A stretch of DNA of 64,000 nucleotides from Acidobacteriota bacterium. GTDB taxonomy: Bacteria; Acidobacteriota; Holophagae; Acanthopleuribacterales; Acanthopleuribacteraceae. The position numbers and the translations under genes were made by a program. The notes under the pieces were generated by a model. It saw only the letters and a list, made by a program, of their open reading frames with translations, was not told the DNA's origin and ran no database searches. The stretch is from positions 186,001-250,000 of the forward strand of contig JACJWC010000004.1 in assembly GCA_020637335.1 (NCBI GenBank). The letters run 5' to 3'. Below, piece after piece: positions 17,822 to 26,416 of this stretch; positions within the stretch are counted from its first letter, which is position 1, and every line of letters begins with the position of its first letter.

Positions 17822-18208
17822 GACCCTCACTCCAAAATTGATATAAATAAAAAGACAATTTAAGCCTACTAGCACAGATTTTAGGTTCCCAACATTTCAC
17901 AGTCAACAATTAAGTGCCCAGAAAGTAATAAAATTTCATCAAACCCTCTCGCTTACAATCGCACTTGGTGAATTCCAACGCGGCTTTGACGGAGATAAAT
18001 GCAATCTTGACCATGCCAGAATTTATACTATTAATAAAGCGCAATTCAATAATATAGGAGCAATAAAATCGACGTTAAACATAGTAATAGACCGGTCATA
18101 GAATTAACCCGCCCCACCCGCGGTTAAAGCAACCTGGCCACCCCTAACTATCTTTGCCGACGAGTCCTTGATAGGATTTTTATTGAGATGTGAACCGCGA
18201 GGTGTGTT
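17822..18208. other. A/T-rich divergent intergenic region
   Basis: 387 bp without a credible gene, visibly richer in A/T than its surroundings. It separates the minus-strand IPTL-CTERM gene from the plus-strand GWxTD gene. A possible plus-strand promoter, TTGACC at 18007-18012 and TATTAA at 18029-18034 (16-bp spacer), would give a leader of about 165 nt. I see no riboswitch or RNA fold that I can name. Confidence 0.5.
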
Positions 18209-20584
18209 GTGTTGCTGATTGTTCTGGTTTGCTTGATGATTGGGCCGTTTCAGGAAGAGCCGCAACTCTCGCCTGACAACCAGAATTGGTTGAGATTGGC
18301 ACAACCCCTAATGAGCCCTCTGGAGTGGCAGGAAGCGCAAAAATTGGCAGATTCCGATTTTGCCTCATTTCAAGCAACATGGATCCAGGCCCGACGGCCA
18401 GTGGCAGCCCAATGGCCATCGCAAGGCCTTAATCTACCCGCTTTTTATGCGCCGAAACGATATGGAGACCAAAGAGATACGGTCTACTTTTTGTGGGGTG
18501 AGCCCCGTGAAATCCAGCAGAGCGGTAACCGTTTGGAGTGTACCTTCGACTCGGATAAATCATTAATTTTTGAAAAAAGCCAGGGCAAATGGGTACTTGA
18601 AGGCGCCAGTCAATTACACTTCGCCGAATCGCAAATAATTCGTCGTGTGCCTTATTCCACAGGGCATCACCCTTTCGGCGCCACTCGTATTCCGCCAGAA
18701 CTGTCCTTTGGACCAGCTTTGATCGAGGTATTCGGCCGAGAGCCAAACGGACACGGGCAACGGATTCAATTGCGCATGTTGACGCCTGCGCCGTTTTTTA
18801 AATTACCGCTTGCGGATTCGCCTCGTGTGGTTGAATGCCTGGTGACCTTAAACCGCGGCGACGAGACACTGCTGCGCCACACCACATTTCAATACAAACG
18901 ATCAGCGCCCGCCGAGATGCTCTTCTCGGTTTCAGTCCCGCCCGGATTCTGGCAAACTGAAATTCTTGTTTATAGTGGCGCCATGCACCAAGGCTTCATG
19001 CAACGCATGAATTGGGTCGTTCCAGAGAATTCGCCAATTGGCCAACCGGCAGTGGTTCAGAGCTGGGTTGAGCAGAACCATCTGATAGCAGCTCCATTTG
19101 AAACCATTATTGAAGGTATTCAATATCAACGCTCAACGACGGTCCGGCCTAACACCGCCAGTCGGGTTTTACTGCCCTGCGGCCAAATCGAACCCGAGGT
19201 TTGGTTGATCACCAAAACATCCAAACAGCGCCTGGAGCTGATATCCGCCAACCCCCAATATCGGGTTTACGAATTGGGACTAGCACCCGAAAAGGGTCGA
19301 ATAATTGCGATGGATCCGGCGACAAATAGTTTTTCAAGCTGTGATCTCGGCGATTTTGAGACGTCTTCAGAACCGCTTATTCTGCCCGAGGGAAGTAATT
19401 TAAGCTGGACCCAAATCACGGTTGAGGATCCCAGCAAGCCACACTTTGTTTATGTTGTGGGCCAACCTTGGTTTTACCAACCAAGCGGGAACCTTTTCTG
19501 GCAACCGGGCTCTTTTCCCAACCAAAGCTCGATACAAATCGTTACTTTTGACCGCCAAGGCATGGGCGAAAAACGGGGTTTGCTGAGTCAGGAAGATCTG
19601 GCATCTTCCATTTCCGTTCGCCCCAACAACCTGGTTTTTCGCACGACCAATATGAGCGGAGAACCGCTGCCCGCAGCATCAATTCGCGTTTCAATTGAGG
19701 GGAAAACGGTACAAGGCGAACTGAGTCCCATAACCTCGCCCAAGGCGTGGGGCGTGATCGTTCAAGATCGTCTGCTCAGCCATTGGCGTTGGCCAGAAAT
19801 CAAAGCCTCCATTCTCACGGGTTTAAAAACGTTGATTGGTGAGAATGACACAGTCTACTTGGTTTTGGTGGCCGACCGACCAGAGATGTGGGCCGAGCCC
19901 AGTCGGGATAAAACGCCCTTTTTGGCCCAATGGGCTTCATTACAAAACAAAAACCCCGCCAATACGGATCTGGACATGCGATTTCTTTTGGAGGCACTAG
20001 CAGGAATGAACGGGGATTTGGATCAACCGCACCACGTTTTGTTCTGTAGTCCAGGCTTGGGCGAGGATTTGAATCAGTGGCAAGAAATCGTGATGCGTGC
20101 ACGCTCAAACGGGATTCATCTCTACCATCTTGAATTTGAGATGCCACCGGAAAGCGGGCCCCAAAAACCCGATTTAAAACAACGTCTTACCGAGGCCAAC
20201 ACCCTAACAGCAGAAAAGGAAACGGACTCTCTAACTGAAGATTTTCAGGAGGAACGCAATACGCGCGCCGGTTTCCGTTGGACCTTTGGTCGCAAAAACG
20301 CTGAAGAACTTGCCAAAAAGGAAGAAATTCGCGAGGCTGCAGCACGTGCTTCTATCCAAGAACAACTGGAATTGCGCAGCGTAGGCCGGCATTGGGTGTT
20401 GCAAGGTCCAAGTCTGCCAAACCAAATGGATGCGGTTTTTAGGGATTTGGCCGAATGGGTTGGCGGCATGCGCTTTTTTGCCCTGCCACGCAGAGTGCGG
20501 CCTGAACAACTGCAAATTCAATCGGACCCCAATACCATCATCAGTTGGACCCTGGTCCCCTGGACCCCTGCACCTATGGAGTGA
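18209..20584 (+). CDS. Secreted GWxTD-like / VWA-like protein
   Basis: 791 residues with a hydrophobic leader (LLIVLVCLMIG); the start is a GTG behind GCGAGG. Residues 25-110 resemble the GWxTD module of Acidobacteriota and Bacteroidetes: a helical lead-in, then FYAPKRYGDQRDTVYFLWGEPREI, where a hydrophobic strand is followed by Gly-Glu-Pro. The middle is beta-rich. Residues about 510-645 look like a von Willebrand A-type fold (SHWRWPEIKASILTGLKTLI, YLVLVADR, HHVLFCSPG) with an incomplete metal site. Similar Acidobacteriota proteins are described as VWFA-related. It has an acidic/basic coiled stretch around 660-720. Convergent with the PKD protein gene, with an 11-nt overlap. Confidence 0.65.
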   Translation: MLLIVLVCLMIGPFQEEPQLSPDNQNWLRLAQPLMSPLEWQEAQKLADSDFASFQATWIQARRPVAAQWPSQGLNLPAFYAPKRYGDQRDTVYFLWGEPREIQQSGNRLECTFDSDKSLIFEKSQGKWVLEGASQLHFAESQIIRRVPYSTGHHPFGATRIPPELSFGPALIEVFGREPNGHGQRIQLRMLTPAPFFKLPLADSPRVVECLVTLNRGDETLLRHTTFQYKRSAPAEMLFSVSVPPGFWQTEILVYSGAMHQGFMQRMNWVVPENSPIGQPAVVQSWVEQNHLIAAPFETIIEGIQYQRSTTVRPNTASRVLLPCGQIEPEVWLITKTSKQRLELISANPQYRVYELGLAPEKGRIIAMDPATNSFSSCDLGDFETSSEPLILPEGSNLSWTQITVEDPSKPHFVYVVGQPWFYQPSGNLFWQPGSFPNQSSIQIVTFDRQGMGEKRGLLSQEDLASSISVRPNNLVFRTTNMSGEPLPAASIRVSIEGKTVQGELSPITSPKAWGVIVQDRLLSHWRWPEIKASILTGLKTLIGENDTVYLVLVADRPEMWAEPSRDKTPFLAQWASLQNKNPANTDLDMRFLLEALAGMNGDLDQPHHVLFCSPGLGEDLNQWQEIVMRARSNGIHLYHLEFEMPPESGPQKPDLKQRLTEANTLTAEKETDSLTEDFQEERNTRAGFRWTFGRKNAEELAKKEEIREAAARASIQEQLELRSVGRHWVLQGPSLPNQMDAVFRDLAEWVGGMRFFALPRRVRPEQLQIQSDPNTIISWTLVPWTPAPME

Positions 20585-23500
20585 GTGCCAGAATCCCGGC
20601 CATGCGCTCACCTAAGCTTCCGTTGGGGTTCAAGTTTCCAAACAATTCAAAGCCCACTAAGGCCTGGCGATCGGCACGAACCCGGACCCACGTGGCCGTG
20701 GGGGGAAGTCCCTCTGGGAACAGGACTTGGGCGGTGCGCACCAGTTTGGTTCGACCGGCTTGTACTTCCTGTCGCTGGACCAGTAAAGTACCCAAATCAT
20801 CATAGGCTTCGATTGTCAAAGTAACCGACCCCTCCTCGGCGTTCAGTAAGGCAATGCCCGTCCATTGTTCGTTGTCCGCCGCAATATGCGGAAAAATCAA
20901 TTGGTCGGTAAGTGAGTCCGAAGCCTGAAAGCCCGAAATCCGGGTCGATTCGTTGTCGCCAAACAGTTCAAATCCAGCAATATCCGCATTGCCGATGACT
21001 TGAACCCAGGAAATGCCTGGCACCTGATCAAACAGAGGCCCAACTACGGAAACCAATTTGGCCCGCGGCGCCAGGGTCAAGGACTTCTGACTCAGGACTT
21101 GACCGGAATCATCGTAACCCAGTAATTGGACCGTATTCTCCGTCGTTGCCAAATTTATCAGGGAAATGCCTGTCCAAAAATTTGCCGTATCCTTGGCTAC
21201 ATGCAAAAAGATCAGGGACTTGGTCAGGTGAAAGAAATTGGGATTGCCCAGGCGGCTGGGCGTTAAGTCAAAACCAGCTAGGGTTTTGGGACCATCCACA
21301 CGACCGAACATTTCGATACCGGCCAGATTGGCTTTTTCCTCAGCGTCCTTGAATTGGCCCCATTCGGGTAACTGAGCAAAAACCTCGTTAAAGCGGAAGT
21401 CGGTTTGTGAATTGGCTTTGGTATTGGCAATGGCAGTCGTCGATCCAGAGCCAACAAACTGCAAGGAGCCGGGACTTTCACCGGCGTTGATGGTGATGGA
21501 ACGGGTATACCACTGCTCCGTTTTCACCGCAATATGGGGAATAACCAAACGGGATGATAAGGACGGAATCCCTTCAATGCCCACTAACTGGGTTTTATCC
21601 CGCGAAGTGGCGGTCATATAACCCACTAAACGCTGGCCGGACAAAACTTTGACCCACCGAATCGAACGCGCTTTTTCGACCCGATCTTGGAAACCAAAGA
21701 AAGACAGACTTGCTGCATAAACCCGGCCCATTGCGGGAATGGTCAGGTTTTTACTATCCACTTTTCGGCCCTGTTCATCCAGACCGACCACAACAATTTC
21801 AGCGGCTTGGCCGTTGGGATTGATTAACCCCAAGGTTGATGAAAGGTTTCCATCTTCGACCAAAAAAGGCAAATAAACGTTGGGCTGATTGGTGCTCAGA
21901 CCGATGCCGTAACTCAAACCATCCTTGCGCTTTTGGGCGGCCTGATTAAGGGCCACTTTTAGCACATAGGACCCTTCTGGTAAGTTGGACAGCCGGAAAT
22001 CCGTTCCATTTTCACCGACCAGACCAACAGGAAGCCACTCTCCTGCGCTGTAGCGATAAAATTCGTAGTCCAGGTTGTCTAAACCTTCCACGACATTGAT
22101 GGACAGACCAAGGTCCTTACCCGATTCATCGATTTCAAACGAGTAGTAGTCCGCATGATCGCTTCCCCCGGTTAAGCTGAGTGCTGAATATTGGCCCTGT
22201 TGCAGGGGCTTTGCATCTTCAAATGCGTCGTTGGGTTCAAAATCATCGTCCTGATATTGTTTGACAGTGACCAGGATGGTTGCAGGCGTTGTGTCCTGGG
22301 TAAATTCTGTTTTCACCTGAAAGGTCACTTTGTAGGGTTGACCTTCGGGACTAGGGGTTGGAAAAATGACTGGGTAGACTTCTTCGCCCTCAACTTGATT
22401 TGGCAAGCCGCCCTCAAACGTCCAGTGGTAAGTCATCTCCAATTGGTTGGGATCCTCACCATAGCCAAAAAAATAGACTTCTTGTCCGGGCTCAACGGTT
22501 AGGTCGCCATAAGGCTCTGAAATGTAGCTTTCCGGCTTCAATGAGGGATCAACCACTTGAATTTCGCGAAACTCATAAAAGGGGTCCTGCAGGTCCAGGC
22601 TGTCCCAACAATAGAGTTCGAGGGAATGAAAACCCGCTTCATTCAACACTAAGGCCGGAGGTTCCAGCGCGCTGCTGTAGAATTCACCGTCCACCCACCA
22701 AGCAAGGCTAACCGGATAGTTGCCATCGGGATCTGTGACTTTTCCTACGAGTGGAATCGGTTGCCCTTGCAATACCGGAATAACATTGCGCTGATAAAAA
22801 TCTGGGTGTGATCGTTGCGCAGGCGCAATGATTTCGGCATTGGGCGGAACATTGGCCCCATAAATGTACACTTCCCAAGTGACTGGCCAGGCACTCCAAA
22901 TGCCATCGCTGTTGGCGGCATAAACGCGCACTGAATAAAAGCCGGGCAGTTGGAATGTCACTTCTCCGGGGTTTTGTAATGGACTGGTCTGCCCATTGCC
23001 AAAGTCCCAAAAATATTGCAACAAACCAGTCTCGCCCTCCCCTGCCCGAGCCGAAAAAGAAAAGCGCGCCATGGGCGGCCCCAATAATTTGGGTGAATTC
23101 GGATTTACTGGAATGACAGTTGGCGCACGGTAATAGTCATCCTCACCGCCGTAAACAGGGAAATAGCGGCGTGGTGATAGGGCCGCATTTAAACCTTCGC
23201 TATCGGTCCCATGCAATTCGGCCCAGTGCAGACCCGCTGCCGAGAATTGAATATGTTGATGGCTGGGACCATCAAGCTGGCGTCCATCGCTGAGCAGCCA
23301 AGAAAACCGGATATCATCGCCATCTTCATCATAACCATTGGCAACCAGATCGAATCCTTCGCCCACTTGATACGGGTTATCCCAACCGGGTTCTTCAATC
23401 CAAATTTCCGGGGCCAAGTTGGAATCCCGAATCCAAACATAAATGGAGTCCGGTAAGGGATCCTCCAGACCGTTTTCATCGATGACGGTAAAATAGACCG

Positions 23501-25202
23501 AATAACCACCCTTTAGGGCGAATGACTCAAAGGCAATCGGCGTCGGCTCAAAACCTTCAATAACAATTGCCGTACCCGATTCGTGGTAGAGACTCCAATA
23601 GGCCCGTTTGCCCTGGGTCGACCCCTGTTTCAGCCCACCTTTTAAAGTCAAGCTCTCGCCCGGCTTAACCACAACCCTAGGTTCTTGATAAGGGTTCAAC
23701 GTCTGCTGGGCCAAAGGTGAAAGGATTACGCCTTCCGGTGGCCTTGTCCCCTGATATAAGGCCAGGGTTTGGCTGTCGCCGTACCAGGAAAAATTCCCAG
23801 ATGAATCTTGGCTAAACACCTGAGGATAAACAAGTTGAACATTTGAGCCCGGGTCTGGAGTATACGCGTGGCTGACAGAATTGCCGCGAACCAAGGTCCC
23901 GTCTGAAAGGTCCCAAAAAAAGTCGACGATAACATCATCTTCATAATCAAAACCCACTGCAGAGAACTGAAAAACCGTAGCTTGCGGATAGAGTTCATCA
24001 CCTTTTGGGTTTGTAATGGAGGCATAAGGTGCAGAATTGGCATAGTTTTCCGCTGGATTCACCAGTACCCATACCGATTGGACCTGACTTTGAGCGCCCC
24101 GCTCATCCAGACCGGTCAAATCCAATTGATAGGCGCCCGGCTCAGTAACCGAGAATTCAATTTGGGCACCTTGAAACTGACGTCCATCACTGAGCTGCCA
24201 TTGATAAGCAATGGCATCAAACTCGTCGTCATAACCACTTGCCTCGAAGGCCAATCCTTCGCCCGCTTCATAGGTTCCGGAACCCTGCAAAATCCATACG
24301 ACGGGCGGCGTATTGGCACCCTTGGCAAAAACACCGACCTCGGCCGGAAACGGATCTTCGCCACCCTGGGCGTCGATGCTGCGCGCATAAATCGTGTGAT
24401 AGCCGGCGCTTTCAAATGTGAAGTTCTGGAATTGGCCCGAAAAATCGCGATAGCCATCGGGTCCGTCCCAAAACCAGACATAGGCCAATTCGCCAGGCGT
24501 ATCTGGATCCGAGCCCACTGCGCTGAAAGCCACGGAGTCGCCCACATTCACGCTAACCATGCCATCGTTGCCTACCACGGGTTGGGTGATCTGGGTGTCG
24601 GGTGGGATATTATTGGTGTAAACATATAGACTGTGAATACTGGGATACGGTGTTACAAATCCATCTGTGTTAATACCAAACAATAGAATATCCAGGTAAC
24701 CATCCTGACTGGGCGCAACAAAATCCCAACTCGAACCCATATGGGTATAGCCCCAGCCCAACACTTGCCAAAAAAACTGATTGGTGCCTGAAGTGCCTTG
24801 GGCCTCCAAATGTACGCTCTGTCCCGCTTGAACAACACTATTCTCTCGATCCGGCACTGAAATCCAGCTATTCACATCGAAATTACCGCTGCTTGGTCGT
24901 ACAAAAAAGGTGGCTTGCCAAGAGGCAACCAAATCCGGTCCAGAATATCCATCCACTTTGACCCGGTGTTGGCCAATTGCCGAAAACATTGTGAAGTAGC
25001 TTGGACCTTCATTTTTGAAGGCATCCTCGATATACCATTTAAAGGTCAGCGGCGTTTCGTCATACCCATTCCATGCGCTTAAGGTCAGGCCCTGCCCCTG
25101 GGCAAAAACAAATTCCTGAGGATCCCAAGCAACTTCAAGATAGATTTGGGCTGACAGGCCAACACCGAGGCAACAGAACAAAAAAGCCCAAACAACACGC
25201 AT
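20574..25202 (-). CDS. Very large secreted PKD-repeat protein with PPC domain
   Basis: 1542 residues from the ATG at 25202 (GGAGG ribosome binding site); the reading frame begins 8 codons earlier. A signal peptide (about 1-19) ends in GLSAQ. Most of the first 1010 residues are eight or so PKD/Ig-like repeats, recognisable by GDS/GEG...F.A.G.D.D....Y.W and AG.H...V/L.. patterns. A pre-peptidase C-terminal (PPC) module follows at about 1020-1110 (DDFEPNDAFEDAKPL, DHADYYSFEI). The final 430 residues hold about four copies of a beta-rich repeat (IPHIA...EQWTGIALLN...GFELFG). No catalytic domain is visible. Probably a surface or secreted adhesive or binding protein. Confidence 0.85.
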   Translation of the reverse strand: MRVVWAFLFCCLGVGLSAQIYLEVAWDPQEFVFAQGQGLTLSAWNGYDETPLTFKWYIEDAFKNEGPSYFTMFSAIGQHRVKVDGYSGPDLVASWQATFFVRPSSGNFDVNSWISVPDRENSVVQAGQSVHLEAQGTSGTNQFFWQVLGWGYTHMGSSWDFVAPSQDGYLDILLFGINTDGFVTPYPSIHSLYVYTNNIPPDTQITQPVVGNDGMVSVNVGDSVAFSAVGSDPDTPGELAYVWFWDGPDGYRDFSGQFQNFTFESAGYHTIYARSIDAQGGEDPFPAEVGVFAKGANTPPVVWILQGSGTYEAGEGLAFEASGYDDEFDAIAYQWQLSDGRQFQGAQIEFSVTEPGAYQLDLTGLDERGAQSQVQSVWVLVNPAENYANSAPYASITNPKGDELYPQATVFQFSAVGFDYEDDVIVDFFWDLSDGTLVRGNSVSHAYTPDPGSNVQLVYPQVFSQDSSGNFSWYGDSQTLALYQGTRPPEGVILSPLAQQTLNPYQEPRVVVKPGESLTLKGGLKQGSTQGKRAYWSLYHESGTAIVIEGFEPTPIAFESFALKGGYSVYFTVIDENGLEDPLPDSIYVWIRDSNLAPEIWIEEPGWDNPYQVGEGFDLVANGYDEDGDDIRFSWLLSDGRQLDGPSHQHIQFSAAGLHWAELHGTDSEGLNAALSPRRYFPVYGGEDDYYRAPTVIPVNPNSPKLLGPPMARFSFSARAGEGETGLLQYFWDFGNGQTSPLQNPGEVTFQLPGFYSVRVYAANSDGIWSAWPVTWEVYIYGANVPPNAEIIAPAQRSHPDFYQRNVIPVLQGQPIPLVGKVTDPDGNYPVSLAWWVDGEFYSSALEPPALVLNEAGFHSLELYCWDSLDLQDPFYEFREIQVVDPSLKPESYISEPYGDLTVEPGQEVYFFGYGEDPNQLEMTYHWTFEGGLPNQVEGEEVYPVIFPTPSPEGQPYKVTFQVKTEFTQDTTPATILVTVKQYQDDDFEPNDAFEDAKPLQQGQYSALSLTGGSDHADYYSFEIDESGKDLGLSINVVEGLDNLDYEFYRYSAGEWLPVGLVGENGTDFRLSNLPEGSYVLKVALNQAAQKRKDGLSYGIGLSTNQPNVYLPFLVEDGNLSSTLGLINPNGQAAEIVVVGLDEQGRKVDSKNLTIPAMGRVYAASLSFFGFQDRVEKARSIRWVKVLSGQRLVGYMTATSRDKTQLVGIEGIPSLSSRLVIPHIAVKTEQWYTRSITINAGESPGSLQFVGSGSTTAIANTKANSQTDFRFNEVFAQLPEWGQFKDAEEKANLAGIEMFGRVDGPKTLAGFDLTPSRLGNPNFFHLTKSLIFLHVAKDTANFWTGISLINLATTENTVQLLGYDDSGQVLSQKSLTLAPRAKLVSVVGPLFDQVPGISWVQVIGNADIAGFELFGDNESTRISGFQASDSLTDQLIFPHIAADNEQWTGIALLNAEEGSVTLTIEAYDDLGTLLVQRQEVQAGRTKLVRTAQVLFPEGLPPTATWVRVRADRQALVGFELFGNLNPNGSLGERMAGILALTP

Positions 25203-25215
25203 AACCGACCTCCAT

Positions 25216-25249
25216 GGGGAAACCAACTTTCAATGTGGCATCTTTCCCC
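25216..25249. promoter_or_regulatory. Inverted repeat upstream of the PKD protein gene
   Basis: Arms GGGGAAA (25216-25222) and TTTCCCC (25243-25249) flank 20 nt, just before the ribosome binding site of the PKD gene. In the mRNA it would be a stem ending next to the Shine-Dalgarno sequence; in DNA it could be an operator. Either role is inference. Confidence 0.35.
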
Positions 25250-25426
25250 AAAAAAACCAAGTGAGCCTTATCATTTTCCGGTTGACACCCCACAGCAACC
25301 AGGAGCGCAGGTACACCTAATTTTTCCCACTTCCCAGGGCGATCGGGCAATGTTATCCTGGTGGCTTAACTGAACCATGAATTTCAGTGCCTTAAAATTA
25401 GAAATTTTATTTTCACGAGCAGGCCA

Positions 25427-26410
25427 ATGGAAAAGAACCCGGCAAAAACACAGTGTGCACCCGCCATTTTGATGGTCCGACCTTACGATTTTGATTTTAA
25501 CGAAGAGACCGGTATCGACAATGAGTTCCAAAAACGGATCTCCTGTCTGCCCAGTGAGATTAACCAAAAGGCCATGCAGGAATTTGAGGTCATGGTAGAG
25601 ACGTTGGGCCTGGCCGGAATTGACGTAGTCGTGCTCGAACGCAGTCTCAATGAGTGGAAAAAGACGCCGGATGCCGTATTTCCCAACAATTGGCTGTCCA
25701 CTGAGCCCGATGGGACTTTGATCACCTTCCCCATGTACGCGGAGAACCGACGGGCCGAGAAACGCATTGACGATGTCGAGCATTTGCTGGTTGACCGCGG
25801 TTTTTACATCCGCAATTTGATTAACATTGGGCGCCACTCCGAACGGACATTGATCCTGGAAGGGACCGGGAGTATGGTCATTGACCATCTCAAAAGCCGG
25901 GTTTATGCGGCCCGTTCTTTCCGCTGCCATCCAGAGCAATTTGAGAATTTCGTTCAGGTTCGCAACTATGCAGAAGGCATCTTGTTCGACACGCTCTCCT
26001 CGACAGGCAAACCGATTTATCACACCAACGTCATGATGAGTATTGGACAGAGTTTTGCGGTAATCTGCGATGCGTGTGTAGCGGAATGGGACCGGCCAAA
26101 CGTGATGGAGAAATTAGCTCAGGATCGCGAAATCATCTCCATCAGCTTTGAGCAAATGGAGCGCCATTTCTGCGGCAATATTTTGCAGGTGCGCAATCGC
26201 GAAGGCGAGTGGGTTACAGTCATGTCCGAACGGGCCATGCAAGGTTTTGAACCTTTTCAGATCAAACGAATGGAACAACACGGTCGGATTTTGCCGGTAC
26301 GCATTCCGACCATAGAGGCCGTTGGCGGTGGCAGTGCCCGCTGTATGATGGCTGAACTGTTTTTGCCCCGACGTGCCGAACGGGTGCCCATGCACGCACT
26401 GGGTGCCTAA
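25427..26410 (+). CDS. CtlX-like amidinotransferase-fold hydrolase
   Basis: 327 residues of the guanidino-group-modifying superfamily (arginine deiminase/dimethylarginase fold). The sequence follows the citrulline-utilisation hydrolase CtlX group: MVRPYDFDFNEETGIDNEFQ near the start, PDAVFPNNWLS at about 81-91, LEGTGSMVIDH at about 144-154 with the catalytic Glu, YHTNVMMSIG with the His at about 199, and GGGSARCMMAELFLP with the nucleophilic Cys at about 306. All catalytic residues are present. It is expected to hydrolyse citrulline or a related ureido/guanidino compound in the cytoplasm. No other arginine or citrulline genes are nearby, so the physiological role is open. Confidence 0.85.
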   Translation: MEKNPAKTQCAPAILMVRPYDFDFNEETGIDNEFQKRISCLPSEINQKAMQEFEVMVETLGLAGIDVVVLERSLNEWKKTPDAVFPNNWLSTEPDGTLITFPMYAENRRAEKRIDDVEHLLVDRGFYIRNLINIGRHSERTLILEGTGSMVIDHLKSRVYAARSFRCHPEQFENFVQVRNYAEGILFDTLSSTGKPIYHTNVMMSIGQSFAVICDACVAEWDRPNVMEKLAQDREIISISFEQMERHFCGNILQVRNREGEWVTVMSERAMQGFEPFQIKRMEQHGRILPVRIPTIEAVGGGSARCMMAELFLPRRAERVPMHALGA

Positions 26411-26416
26411 CTTCGA

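Noticed and set aside
25282..25310. TTGACA as a -35 element for the CtlX-like gene
   Set aside because: No acceptable -10 sequence lies 16-18 bp downstream.
25271..26023. 250-codon minus-strand frame opposite the CtlX-like gene
   Set aside because: The plus-strand protein has all catalytic motifs of its family; the antisense translation has no recognisable features.
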